Shown piece by piece: positions 17,214 to 25,342 of a stretch of DNA of 64,000 nt (the stretch's first letter is position 1; each line of letters opens with the position of its first letter). Below the pieces are notes generated by a model. The model made no database searches. It was given only the letters and a program-made list of their open reading frames with translations, and was not told where the DNA came from. This DNA is from Streptomyces jeddahensis (GTDB lineage: Bacteria > Actinomycetota > Actinomycetes > Streptomycetales > Streptomycetaceae): positions 62,001-126,000 of the forward strand of contig NZ_LOHS01000052.1 in the NCBI RefSeq assembly GCF_001642995.1, given 5' to 3'. The translations under genes were made by a program, and so were the position numbers.

Positions 17214-19751
17214 ATGGGGTCCAGCGGTGCGGAACGAGGGGCGCAGCCGCTCGGTACCGAGGGCGTCGGCGGCGCATCGGAACGCGACGACGCCCTGGTA
17301 GCGGCCGTGATCAGGGCCGCCGAGGTGACCGGAGCGCACGCGGCCAGCGCCTTCCTGGTCGCGCGCGACGGGACCTCCCTCGTGCTCACCGCGGCGGCCG
17401 GCACGCCGCCCGCCCTGATCGGCGGCTGGCACCGGGTCCCGGTGAACAGCCGCATCCCCCTGGCCGAGGCGTACCGGTCGGGGCAGACGGTCCATCTGGC
17501 CGACGCGGACGAAACCGTACGGCGGTTCCCCCACTTCGCGGTGGCCATGCCGTACCCCTTCGGCTCGGCGTCCGTACCGGTGACGTCGGGCCCGAAGGTC
17601 TTCGGCGCCATGTCCGTGGTGTGGACCTCCCGCCCCGGCGGAGAGGGCCTGTCCACGGCGCAGCGACGGCAGCTGCGCGCCACCGCCGACCGCCTCGGCG
17701 CGGCGCTCGCCGCGCTGGACGAACACGGTGCGCTCGACGGACCCGACGCCACGACCGTCCCGCTGGTGGTCCCGCTGTCGTCCGGCCCGGCGGTCCGGGT
17801 GGGCCTGTTCGACTGGAACCTCGACACCGGGGCCGTCACGGCGGACGACGAAATGTGCGCGATCTTCGGCATCGCGCCTCACGAGTTCGACGGCCGGGCG
17901 GCCACGCTGGAGGCCAGGCTCGACCCCGCGGACGTCCGCGCCTTCCGCAGCGCCGCCCGCGTCGCGATCGACGAGGGCCGCGTCCTCGCGCAGTACATGC
18001 GGATGCGGGACGGCGGCGGCAGCCGGACCGTCGAGATGTGGGGCCATGCGGCCGACGTGCCCGAGGACCGGCGCGCCGGGGCCCGGCCCCCGCCCCGCCT
18101 CGTCGGCGCCGTCCTCGACTCCGGAACCGGTCTGGCCGCGGTCGCAGCCATCGAAAGGCTCTCGGACGGCTTCTTCGCGCTCGCCCCTGACGGGCGCGTC
18201 ACCTACGCCAACCGCGGTCTGGAGCGTGTGCTGCGGGTCGGCCAGCAGGACCTGCTCGGCCATCGCCCCTGGGAGGTGCTGCCCTGGCTGTCCGACCCGG
18301 TCTACGAGGACCGCTACCGAGCCGCCCTCATCTCCCAGAAGCCCGTGTCCTTCCTGGTCCGCCGCCCGCCCGACCAGTGGCTGGTGTTCTCCTTCCACCC
18401 CGGCACCCAGGGCATGACCGGATGGGCCGCACCGGTCGCGGGCAAGAGGGGGGTGGAACAGCTCGCCGAAGCGGGTGCGACGGTGGAGGAAGGCGCGACC
18501 GTACCGGCCTCCGCGCCGATGGCCGCTCCGCGCCTCGGCTCGCTCTACCGCGTGCTCCACCTGGGCAGCGCGCTGACCGAGGCGGTGACCGCGCGCGAGG
18601 TGTGCGGTGCCGTCGCCGACCAGCTGCTGCCGGCGTTCGGCGGCCAGAAGCTGGCGGTCTTCGGGGTGGACGAGCGGCGCCTGCACCTGCTCTGGCAGCA
18701 GGGCTACCCGGAGGGGTTCCTCGACCAGTTCGAAGGCATACCGCTGCAGGCGTGCCAGCCCGCGACGGACTCCCTGACCTCCGGCACTCCCCAGTTCGTC
18801 GAGGACCGTGCGGAACTCCTCACGTCCTATCCCGCCTTCAACACCAAGGCGATCGACTCCAGCGCCTGGGCGTTCCTCCCGCTCATCGCGTCGAACCGCC
18901 CCGTGGGCGTCTGCATCCTCGGCTTCAACGAAACCCACCGGTTCCCGAGCGAGGAGCGGGGCGTCCTCACGGCACTCGGCGGACTGATCGCCCAGGCGCT
19001 GGAACGCGCCCGCCTCTACGACGCCGAGTCCGCCATCGCCCGCGGTCTGCAGGACGCCCTGCTGCCGCACCGCCTGCCCCGGCTGCCGGACCTGCACGTC
19101 GCCGGCCGCTATCTCCCCGGCACCCGCGGCATGGACATCGGCGGCGACTGGTACGACGTGATCGCCGCCGGCGACGGTGTCGCCCTGATCGTCGGGGACG
19201 TCGAGGGCCACAACGTCGCCGCCGCCGCCGTCATGGGCCAGCTGCGCAGCGCCGTACGGGCCTTCGCCACCGCCGGCCATCGGCCACGCGACGTGGTCGC
19301 CAGCACCAACCGGCTGCTCCTCGGCCTCGATCCCGGGCTCCTGGCCAGCTGCTGCTACGTCCTGTTCCAGCCCCGTACCGGAGCCGCACACCTGGTCCGC
19401 GCGGGCCACTGCCCGCCCCTGCTGCGCCGGCCCGACGGCCGGACGCAGGCTCTGGACCTGCCGTGCGGCCCGATCCTCGGCGTGGAGGAAGCGCCGGACT
19501 ACCCCGAGTCGGAGGTGCACCTGTCCCCCGGCTCGGTCCTGGCGCTCTACACGGACGGGCTGATCGAGAGGCGGGGCTCGGACATCGGTTCCGGCATCGA
19601 AGCGCTGCGTTCCTCGCTGGCCCACGCGCACGCCTCGTCGCTGGAGGAGCTGGCGGACCGTCTGCTGAGCGAGGCCCGCCACACCCCGTACCGCGTGGAC
19701 GACATCGCACTGCTGCTGACCGAGTACGTCCCTGCGCGCGCAGCCGCCTGA
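17214..19751 (+). CDS. GAF-PAS-PAS-GAF-PP2C (SpoIIE) sensor phosphatase
   Basis: Cytoplasmic multi-sensor phosphatase, 845 residues. By eye: GAF domain (about 20-175), PAS (about 195-300, FDWNLDTGAVTADDEMCAIFG), second PAS (about 310-415, SDGFFALAPDGRVTYANRGLERVL), GAF (about 455-610) and SpoIIE-type PP2C (about 630-840) with GGDWYDV, VGDVEGHN, YTDGLIERR and VDDIALLL metal-site motifs. The family dephosphorylates STAS anti-anti-sigma proteins to release sigma factors. No HATPase kinase domain is present. The ATG 17214 has GAAGG 4-5 nt upstream; the upstream frame extension runs through intergenic repeats. Ligands are unknown. Confidence 0.9.
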   Translation: MGSSGAERGAQPLGTEGVGGASERDDALVAAVIRAAEVTGAHAASAFLVARDGTSLVLTAAAGTPPALIGGWHRVPVNSRIPLAEAYRSGQTVHLADADETVRRFPHFAVAMPYPFGSASVPVTSGPKVFGAMSVVWTSRPGGEGLSTAQRRQLRATADRLGAALAALDEHGALDGPDATTVPLVVPLSSGPAVRVGLFDWNLDTGAVTADDEMCAIFGIAPHEFDGRAATLEARLDPADVRAFRSAARVAIDEGRVLAQYMRMRDGGGSRTVEMWGHAADVPEDRRAGARPPPRLVGAVLDSGTGLAAVAAIERLSDGFFALAPDGRVTYANRGLERVLRVGQQDLLGHRPWEVLPWLSDPVYEDRYRAALISQKPVSFLVRRPPDQWLVFSFHPGTQGMTGWAAPVAGKRGVEQLAEAGATVEEGATVPASAPMAAPRLGSLYRVLHLGSALTEAVTAREVCGAVADQLLPAFGGQKLAVFGVDERRLHLLWQQGYPEGFLDQFEGIPLQACQPATDSLTSGTPQFVEDRAELLTSYPAFNTKAIDSSAWAFLPLIASNRPVGVCILGFNETHRFPSEERGVLTALGGLIAQALERARLYDAESAIARGLQDALLPHRLPRLPDLHVAGRYLPGTRGMDIGGDWYDVIAAGDGVALIVGDVEGHNVAAAAVMGQLRSAVRAFATAGHRPRDVVASTNRLLLGLDPGLLASCCYVLFQPRTGAAHLVRAGHCPPLLRRPDGRTQALDLPCGPILGVEEAPDYPESEVHLSPGSVLALYTDGLIERRGSDIGSGIEALRSSLAHAHASSLEELADRLLSEARHTPYRVDDIALLLTEYVPARAAA

Positions 19752-19791
19752 CGGGCGGCACGCGCAGGTGAGTACATGGGAGCTCCCGCCG

Positions 19792-20394
19792 TCAGCCGGC
19801 CCGCTGCGCGCCGCGCTGACGCAGAGCCGCCAGGGCGTCGTCGAGATCTCCCGGGCGGGGACGGTTGTGGGGAAGCTTGGCGAGAACGGCGGCCATACCG
19901 CAGGTGTTCGTGAGCGCCGAGAAGATCAGGCCGCACGCGATGCCGGCGGACAGCAGCTGCCAGGCCGGGTGGAGCAGGCCGAGGAGCAGGCCGATCAGGA
20001 CGATGGTGCCGGCGGTGAAGCGGACCTGCCGCTCCATGCCCCATACGGCGCGCGGCTTGTCCTCCGGCCGGTGCAGTTCATGGCCGCCCTCGGCCCAGGC
20101 AATGGTCCCTCCGGTCAGCGTCGCGGCGGTCACGCCGTGCCCCGCCAGCGTGGTGCAGGCGTTCTCGGAACGGGCACCCGAGGCGCAGACCACCAGGATC
20201 TCGCCGCCCTCCGCGGCCTCCTTGATCGCCGGCAGCGCCCGCGACAGCTGGTCGAGGGGGATGTTGAGCGCTCCGGGCAGATGCCCCGACGCGAACTCGC
20301 CCGCCGTGCGGACGTCGATCACCGTCAGCTCGTGCAACCGGGCATGGGCCTGAGTGACGTCGATGGCGAGGGGAGCATTCATGTCGGCTGTCAT
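19792..20394 (-). CDS. Rhodanese-DUF2892 membrane sulfurtransferase
   Basis: A 200-residue protein with an N-terminal rhodanese domain (about 10-110) and active-site C70 in VVCASGARSENA, which would carry a persulfide. A DUF2892-type hairpin of two transmembrane helices follows (about 128-168, with MERQVRFTAGTIVLIGLLLG). Such proteins handle sulfane sulfur in persulfide detoxification (family knowledge). The ATG 20394 has GAAGGATGG just upstream. A palindrome of the CsoR/CstR operator type lies 49 bp upstream, suggesting control by sulfide or copper stress. Confidence 0.88.
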   Translation of the reverse strand: MTADMNAPLAIDVTQAHARLHELTVIDVRTAGEFASGHLPGALNIPLDQLSRALPAIKEAAEGGEILVVCASGARSENACTTLAGHGVTAATLTGGTIAWAEGGHELHRPEDKPRAVWGMERQVRFTAGTIVLIGLLLGLLHPAWQLLSAGIACGLIFSALTNTCGMAAVLAKLPHNRPRPGDLDDALAALRQRGAQRAG

Positions 20395-20442
20395 CCATCC
20401 TTCGAGTTCGCGTGTGGTCCGTAGGGAGCCCGCCCCGAGGAT

Positions 20443-20458
20443 ATACCCCTTGGGGTAT
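20443..20458. promoter_or_regulatory. CsoR/CstR-like palindromic operator
   Basis: ATACCCC-TT-GGGGTAT, two perfect 7-bp arms around TT, upstream of the leftward rhodanese gene. The ATACCCC/GGGGTAT form matches operators of the CsoR superfamily (copper-sensing CsoR, persulfide-sensing CstR) as I recall them. No csoR or cstR gene is in the window. Confidence 0.6.
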
Positions 20459-20496
20459 GTGGCCGCCTGGCGGAGTATGTGACCGCCTGGCGGAGT
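20457..20496. repeat. Tandem 20-bp duplication next to the operator
   Basis: ATGTGRCCGCCTGGCGGAGT occurs at 20457-20476 and 20477-20496 with one difference. Each unit contains the small palindrome CCGCCTGGCGG. It abuts the CsoR-like operator and lies in the divergent promoter region of the rhodanese and HhH genes. Confidence 0.8.
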
Positions 20497-20599
20497 GTTC
20501 GTGAAGGCCACCGCCGTAGGACCCCGCCGTACGACCCCACCGCGTCACGCCGTACGCCCGTGTGCTGCGCCGCGCACGCGGGCGAGCGATCATCGGGAC

Positions 20600-21190
20600 A
20601 TGGATGTCACCCTTCACCTCGCCCAGCAGCCCGAGGCGGACGAACTGCTCGGCCGCAGTCCGCTGGCCGCACTCGTGGGAATGCTCCTTGACCAGCAGAT
20701 CCCCATGGAGTGGGCGTTCGCCGGGCCGTACACGATCGTCCAGCGCATGGGCGTGGACGATCTCGACGCGCACGAGATCGCGGCGCAGGACCCCGAGGCG
20801 TTCGCCGGGCTCCTCTCCGCGAAGCCTGCCGTGCACCGCTACCCGGGTTCGATGGCCAAGCGCATCCAGCAGCTGTGCCAGTACCTCGTCGAGCACTACG
20901 ACGGCGATGCGAGCGCCGTCTGGGACGGTGTGGACAGCGGCAGGGAACTCCTCGGGCGCCTCACCGACCTGCCCGGCTTCGGCAAGCAGAAGGCCCAGAT
21001 CTTCCTCGCCCTGCTGGGCAAGCAACTCGGTGTACAACCCGAGGGCTGGCGGGAGGCCGCGGGCCCGTACGGCGAGGCGGGCTCCCATCGCTCCGTCGCC
21101 GACATCACGGGCCCGGACTCGCTGGCGAAGGTCCGCGCGCACAAGCAGGAGATGAAGGCCGCCGCGAAGGCGGCCAAGGCCGCGAAGTGA
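20600..21190 (+). CDS. HhH-GPD-type base-excision repair protein
   Basis: A 196-residue protein of the helix-hairpin-helix glycosylase fold. LLDQQIPMEWAFAGPYTI (about 28-46) matches the N-terminal helices and LTDLPGFGKQKAQIFLALLGK (about 118-138) is the hairpin that grips DNA. The catalytic aspartate normally found after the hairpin in EndoIII/AlkA-type enzymes is not obvious, so activity is uncertain. The tail is lysine/alanine-rich (MKAAAKAAKAAK). The ATG 20600 gives the expected start. It is divergent from the rhodanese gene and is closed by a strong hairpin at 21193-21225. Confidence 0.8.
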   Translation: MDVTLHLAQQPEADELLGRSPLAALVGMLLDQQIPMEWAFAGPYTIVQRMGVDDLDAHEIAAQDPEAFAGLLSAKPAVHRYPGSMAKRIQQLCQYLVEHYDGDASAVWDGVDSGRELLGRLTDLPGFGKQKAQIFLALLGKQLGVQPEGWREAAGPYGEAGSHRSVADITGPDSLAKVRAHKQEMKAAAKAAKAAK

Positions 21191-21192
21191 GC

Positions 21193-21225
21193 CACGGCCC
21201 GGAACCCCCACGGTTCCGGGCCGTG
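21193..21225. terminator. 14-bp hairpin terminator
   Basis: CACGGCCCGGAACC (21193-21206) pairs perfectly with 21212-21225 around a 5-nt loop. It lies 3 nt after the HhH gene stop codon and between two converging genes. Confidence 0.9.
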
Positions 21226-21240
21226 ACTCAGTGCGCCGCG

Positions 21241-21393
21241 TCAGCCGCGGTCACGTTCGTCGGGCTGCTGTTCCCTGGGGTGTTCGGGATCGGCCGTGCG
21301 TTCCGGGTCGGCCGGCCGCTGCTCGGGGTGCGAGGTGCGCAGAGCCTCGGCACGCACAAGTGCCTGCAGGGCTGCGTAGGGATCGTGGGCCAT
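21241..21393 (-). CDS. Small acidic-tailed hypothetical protein (50 aa)
   Basis: A 50-residue ORF, MAHDPYAALQALVRAEALRT followed by a charged Pro/Glu/Asp/Arg-rich tail. Support: ATG 21393 is preceded by AGAAGGAAG at 7-nt spacing, third codon positions are GC-rich, and it ends just before the shared terminator. No known domain, signal or membrane segment. It lies 79 bp downstream of the 116-residue ORF on the same strand and could be cotranscribed. Function unknown. Confidence 0.55.
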   Translation of the reverse strand: MAHDPYAALQALVRAEALRTSHPEQRPADPERTADPEHPREQQPDERDRG

Positions 21394-21472
21394 GAGTGTG
21401 CTTCCTTCTGCTCGTCGTTCTCTGCGTTCACTGCCGGCAGGTGCGGAATCGGGTCTGCGCGACCGTGCCCGC

Positions 21473-21823
21473 TCAGCAGCGCAGGACGATGCAGCGCGAC
21501 ACGTACGAGGAGGGTGCGTGCGCCGCTGCGGGCGCGCGAAAGGGCCACGGCCGGGTACGGACCTCTCCTGTCCCGGTCGCGGAGGGGGCGTCCGGCAGAC
21601 GGACGGGATGCCGGGTGGGCAGCCGGAGGGCGGACTCGGGCGGGTCGTGGGCGAACTCACCGCCGGTCTCGCCGGTGACGGCCACGAGCGGGAGCGGGGC
21701 GTCGGCCCCGGCGCGGTCGGTCAGCGCGACGGACGTACCGACGAGCAGCGCCAGCAGCACGATCACCCTCCCCCAGGCGCACCGGCGCATACGGCGTCGG
21801 GCACAGGAGCCGGTGGTGCTCAT
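21473..21823 (-). CDS. Hypothetical secreted or membrane-anchored protein (116 aa)
   Basis: Basic N-terminus with a hydrophobic segment (about 19-37, GRVIVLLALLVGTSVALT) ending near RAGADA, then a Pro/Arg-rich region and a C-terminus with two cysteines (SRCIVLRC). This suggests export, but the ribosome-binding site is weak and the codon pattern is only moderately convincing. No family is recognised; it could be spurious. Confidence 0.4.
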   Translation of the reverse strand: MSTTGSCARRRMRRCAWGRVIVLLALLVGTSVALTDRAGADAPLPLVAVTGETGGEFAHDPPESALRLPTRHPVRLPDAPSATGTGEVRTRPWPFRAPAAAHAPSSYVSRCIVLRC

Positions 21824-22279
21824 AGGACGTCATGTCCCCGGGGACGACGGCGACGCACCGGGGGGACGCCGAGAACCGCCCGCATGGCGTACGGGCGCGG
21901 GGCTGGAGAGTGCCCACCCGTGGGGCCGCGAGTGCGCCAACCCATGCCGCGGCGGCCCGCCCGCTCGCGCCGCGGTCCTGCCACGGTGGCGCCGTCGCCG
22001 CGGTCCCGCCCATGGCGGCACCGTCACCGCGCCCTTCCCATGGCGGCGCCCCACAGCCTCATCGGACGCACCCTTCCGGGCGGACTCCGCCGCTCCGCTC
22101 ATCCCTCATCCGCGGGTCCCGGTCAACGCGCGTGGACGCGAACGGCGGCGCTGCCGCCCCCCTGAGACCGGGCTCCCGGCTCGCCGTTACCGTTTTGCGG
22201 GCATTACCACGTAATTTTCCGCCGCCGCACTCCGTCTGCGAGGCTGCGCCCGATGAGCCTCGCCCGGTAGGCTTTCCGT
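21824..22279. other. Intergenic region without a convincing gene
   Basis: A 456-bp GC-rich stretch between a leftward and a rightward gene. It contains several scattered CCCATGGCGG-type motifs (about 21940-22045). Open frames exist on both strands but none has a ribosome-binding site or recognisable product. It must hold the divergent promoters. Confidence 0.5.
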
Positions 22280-22576
22280 GTGATCTTCAAGCGCATCGGA
22301 AACGGCCGGCCGTACCCCGACCACGGCCGGGAAAGCACCCGGCAGTGGGCGGATGTCGCGCCGCGCCCGGTCCGCCTCGATCAGCTCGTGACGACCAAGG
22401 GCCAGCTGGACCTCGAGACGCTGCTCGCCGAGGACTCGACCTTCTACGGCGACCTGTTCGCGCACGTCGTGAAGTGGCAGGGCGACCTCTACCTCGAGGA
22501 CGGCCTGCACCGCGCCGTCCGGGCCGCCCTCCAGCAGCGCCAGGTGCTGCACGCCCGCGTCCTCGAGCTGGACTGA
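22280..22576 (+). CDS. Conserved small actinobacterial protein (98 aa)
   Basis: Begins at GTG 22280 with MIFKRIGNGRPYPDHGRES. The middle (about 28-75, PVRLDQLVTTKGQLDLETLL...FAHVVKWQGDLYLEDG) resembles a ParB/sulfiredoxin-like fold, and the end is LQQRQVLHARVLELD. Proteins like this are sometimes labelled VapB-type antitoxin in databases, but no toxin gene is adjacent, so I do not adopt that. Codon use is typical for the genome. Function unknown. Confidence 0.75.
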   Translation: MIFKRIGNGRPYPDHGRESTRQWADVAPRPVRLDQLVTTKGQLDLETLLAEDSTFYGDLFAHVVKWQGDLYLEDGLHRAVRAALQQRQVLHARVLELD

Positions 22577-22740
22577 CACCGGCTGACTGATACCGGCCCC
22601 GCTCCGGCCCGCATCCCGCTCAGGGCCGGCCGGACACGCGCGCCCGGACACCGGCGCGCATTGACCCTTTCGGGTTGCACCGGACGCGAGTCAATGATCA
22701 TTTAGTAGGAATCCCAGCCCAGCCGCACTACTCTGCGCTC

Positions 22741-23376
22741 ATGAGCATGCTCACTCCCCCCGGCATGGGCGGGCAGTACCGGATCAAGGGGGACAAGTAT
22801 CCGCGTATGCGCCGGCGGGGCCGGCGTCGCAGGATCGTGCTCGCGGCCGTGTCATCCGCCGCCGCGATCGCTCTGATCGGCTGGGGAACGCTGCAGCTCA
22901 TCGACGTCTTCTCGGGCCGAGGCGAGGCCAGCGCCGCGGGTTCCGGCCGCCACTGCACGCCCACGGCGACGCCGTCCGCGAAGAGGACGGGACCCCTGCC
23001 GAAACCGGCTCAGATCACGGTCAACGTCCTCAACGCCACGCCCCGGAGCGGCCTCGCCAAGAAGACCGCCGATGAGCTCAAGGCGCGCGGCTTCACCATC
23101 GGCAAGGTGGGCAACGCGACGAAGGCGTACGACAAGAAGGTCAAGGGCCCAGGAGTGCTGCTCGGCTCGGAATCCGCCGCCGACACCGCCCTCCCGGTGC
23201 TCGCCACGCAGCTGGCCGGTGCCGAGCGGCAGACCGACACGCGCAAGGGCGCCGACGTCGATCTGATCATCGGTACGGGCTTCAAGGAACTGGCGAAGAA
23301 GCAGGACGCCGAGCAGGCCCTTGCCGCGCTGGCCGACCCCTCCCCGGCGCCTTCCGCTACGAACGGCAAGTGCTGA
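22741..23376 (+). CDS. Membrane-anchored LytR_C-domain protein
   Basis: A 211-residue protein: basic cytoplasmic N-terminus (about 1-35, with RMRRRGRRRR), one transmembrane helix (about 36-58), a short Thr/Pro linker, and an extracellular LytR C-terminal domain (about 80-185: ITVNVLNATPRSGLAKKTADEL, GFTIGKVGNA, VDLIIGTGF). LytR_C domains occur behind LytR-CpsA-Psr ligases or alone as here. The catalytic LCP domain is absent, so it probably has an accessory cell-envelope role. The stop codon is embedded in a tandem repeat. The ATG 22741 is the best start. Confidence 0.85.
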   Translation: MSMLTPPGMGGQYRIKGDKYPRMRRRGRRRRIVLAAVSSAAAIALIGWGTLQLIDVFSGRGEASAAGSGRHCTPTATPSAKRTGPLPKPAQITVNVLNATPRSGLAKKTADELKARGFTIGKVGNATKAYDKKVKGPGVLLGSESAADTALPVLATQLAGAERQTDTRKGADVDLIIGTGFKELAKKQDAEQALAALADPSPAPSATNGKC

Positions 23377-23440
23377 CGTCGAACCCGAAGTGCTGACGTC
23401 GAACGGGAAGTGCTGACGCCGAACCGGAAGTGCTGACGAC
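23368..23440. repeat. 20-bp tandem repeats spanning the stop codon of the LytR_C gene
   Basis: Units AAGTGCTGACGTCGAACSSG start at 23368, 23388, 23408 and (partial) 23428. The first unit supplies the final codons AAG TGC TGA. Each unit repeats an in-register AAGTGCTGA, so four K-C-stop endings stand in a row. Degenerate CGACCGCCTGACGGCTGAC-like units continue to about 23560. Confidence 0.85.
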
Positions 23441-23564
23441 CGCCTCCCGCGCCGCCCTGCCCAGCGCGGCCGCCCAGGCGCGTCCTCCCGGTCGGCCGAC
23501 CGCCTGATGGGCTGACCGGCCGACCGTCTGACGCCTGACCGACCGCCCGCCTGACGGCTGACCG

Positions 23565-24200
23565 CTACTCGGCAGCCCCGTACATCCGGTCCCCCGCGTC
23601 GCCCAGCCCCGGCACGATGTAGCCGTTCTCATTGAGGCGCTCGTCGACCGACGCGGTCACCACCGTCACCGGCGTGCCCGCGAGCTCGCGCTCCATCACC
23701 TCGACGCCCTCCGGCGCGGCCAGCAGCACCACGGCCGTCACGTCGTCGGCGCCGCGCTTGATCAGCTCCTGGATCGCCGCGACGAGGGTGCCGCCGGTGG
23801 CCAGCATCGGGTCCAGGACGTACACCTGGCGCCCGGACAGGTCCTCGGGCATCCGCGTGGCGTACGTCGACGCCTGCAGCGTCTCCTCGTTGCGGATCAT
23901 CCCGAGGAACCCGACCTCGGCCGTCGGCAGCAGCCGCACCATGCCGTCGAGCATGCCCAGGCCCGCCCGCAGGATCGGCACGACGAGCGGCCGCGGGTGG
24001 GACAGCTTGACCCCGGTGGTCGCGGTCACGGGCGTCGTGATGTCGACCTGCTCGGTACGCACGTCCCGGGTGGCCTCGTACGCGAGGAGGGTGACCAGCT
24101 CGTCGGCGAGGCGCCGGAAGGTCGGGGAGTCCGTGCGCTGGTCGCGCAGGGTGGTGAGCTTGTGGGCGACCAGGGGGTGGTCGACGACGTGGAGACGCAT
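23565..24200 (-). CDS. upp: Uracil phosphoribosyltransferase
   Basis: Pyrimidine salvage enzyme making UMP from uracil and PRPP, 211 residues, full length. Starts [20 protein letters not shown]; the conserved [10 protein letters not shown] (about 78-87), PRPP loop [14 protein letters not shown] (about 125-138) and C-terminal uracil-binding [13 protein letters not shown] are all present. The ATG 24200 gives the canonical start although the ribosome-binding site is weak. It converges on the LytR_C gene across the repeat region. Confidence 0.97.
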   Translation of the reverse strand: MRLHVVDHPLVAHKLTTLRDQRTDSPTFRRLADELVTLLAYEATRDVRTEQVDITTPVTATTGVKLSHPRPLVVPILRAGLGMLDGMVRLLPTAEVGFLGMIRNEETLQASTYATRMPEDLSGRQVYVLDPMLATGGTLVAAIQELIKRGADDVTAVVLLAAPEGVEVMERELAGTPVTVVTASVDERLNENGYIVPGLGDAGDRMYGAAE

Positions 24201-24329
24201 GTCCACAACAGTAACCGGGCCCGCACCCGCCCCGCTCCGGCATCGCGACGGCCGGACCTCCCGCCTGCTCTGGCATCGAACGGGCCGGCGGAGGGAAAGT
24301 GGGAAGGACGGACTGGGGTGGTGGGGACG

Positions 24330-24509
24330 ATGCCGGACCGGGAGCGGGACGCGGAACAGCGGGAGAGCGACGCCGAACGCAGGAGGCGCCGTGCGCAGTT
24401 CCTTCGCGACCTCAAGGAGGCGCGGGAGCTGCGCGCCCGTGTCCAGCCGCGCCGCGCCCGGGCCGCACGGATGCGCCAGGCGATGCGCATGCGTACGTTC
24501 CGCTGGTAG
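24330..24509 (+). CDS. Small highly basic helical protein (59 aa)
   Basis: [20 protein letters not shown] followed by a long amphipathic Arg/Ala/Leu-rich helix ending [15 protein letters not shown]-rich third positions and a defined end 250 bp before the next gene support coding. An in-frame GTG at 24321 is an alternative start. It could be a nucleic-acid-binding or ribosome-associated peptide, but no family is recognised. Confidence 0.6.
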   Translation: MPDRERDAEQRESDAERRRRRAQFLRDLKEARELRARVQPRRARAARMRQAMRMRTFRW

Positions 24510-24520
24510 CCGCACCTCCA

Positions 24521-24558
24521 CGACCGGCGTAGCGCCTGCTGCCGACCGGCGTAGCGCC
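24521..24558. repeat. Short direct repeat
   Basis: CGACCGGCGTAGCGCC occurs at 24521-24536 and 24543-24558 (22-bp period) just after the small basic protein gene. A GGGCGGGG/CCCCGCCC hairpin (about 24673-24702) lies further on, before the gene at 24761. Confidence 0.7.
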
Positions 24559-24760
24559 AGGTGCCGTGGGATCGGTGCCAGTGCCCCCCAAAGGCCCATC
24601 CAGTGACAACAAGGCGGGACACAGCGGGCGGAAGACCTCTCCTGAACGCCGGGTTTCTGCCACGATTCCGATTGGGCGGGGCTTGAACTGCACTCCCCGC
24701 CCTCAACCTCCGCCGGGGGGACCCCCAACCGGCACGCCTAGGACCAGTGGGAGAGTCACG

Positions 24761-25300
24761 GTGTACTTCGCCGCACTGCTCGCGCGCACCGAAGACGGGT
24801 GGGAAGCGAGCGACACAGAGCTCGACGATGTGGAGACCCTGTCGGATCTGACCGACCTGGCCCGTGACGCCTCCGTCGACGAGGACACGGTGCTCGTGCT
24901 CATCGAGCAGGAGGACGCGTGGTTCGGCGTCGTCCGCGTGGACGGCGAGGAGGACCCTCGTATCTACGTCTCGGACGCGGCCGCCGCCGCCCGCAGCTCG
25001 TACGGCGAGATCCTGCTCACCGACGAACTGCTCGGCCGGGACCCCGACGCCGATGACGTCCTGGACGCACTCGACCTCGACGGCACCGAGGAGGGCGAGC
25101 CCGAGGCCGACGAGTCCGAGGACGACGACGAGCCCGCCGAGGCCGCCGACACCGTGCCCTCGGGCCCCATCGGCGACACCGAGATCCTGGCCGACCTCGG
25201 CGTCGACGAGAAGGAACTGCTCGCCCTGGACGGCGGCGACGCCCTGAACGAGATCGCCGAGGTCCTCGGGGCATCGGAGGTACTGGAGACGGTCCGCTAG
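24761..25300 (+). CDS. tRNA adenosine deaminase-associated protein
   Basis: A 179-residue acidic protein of the family routinely found beside tadA in actinobacteria. It starts MYFAALLARTEDGWEASDTE at GTG 24761, with GGGAGAG 6 nt upstream. The N-terminal half is a globular domain (about 1-85); an Asp/Glu-rich linker (about 100-130) and a helical end (ILADLGVDEKELLALDGGD) follow. Biochemical role is not established; the link with TadA is by neighbourhood (43 bp apart, same strand). Confidence 0.85.
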   Translation: MYFAALLARTEDGWEASDTELDDVETLSDLTDLARDASVDEDTVLVLIEQEDAWFGVVRVDGEEDPRIYVSDAAAAARSSYGEILLTDELLGRDPDADDVLDALDLDGTEEGEPEADESEDDDEPAEAADTVPSGPIGDTEILADLGVDEKELLALDGGDALNEIAEVLGASEVLETVR

Positions 25301-25342
25301 GCCCGTCCGGCGTTCCGGGCGGGCGGCGGGTAGGTTCCGCGG

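Noticed and set aside
22280..22576. Toxin-antitoxin antitoxin (VapB-like) call
   Set aside because: No toxin gene is adjacent and the sequence shows no clear antitoxin DNA-binding fold.
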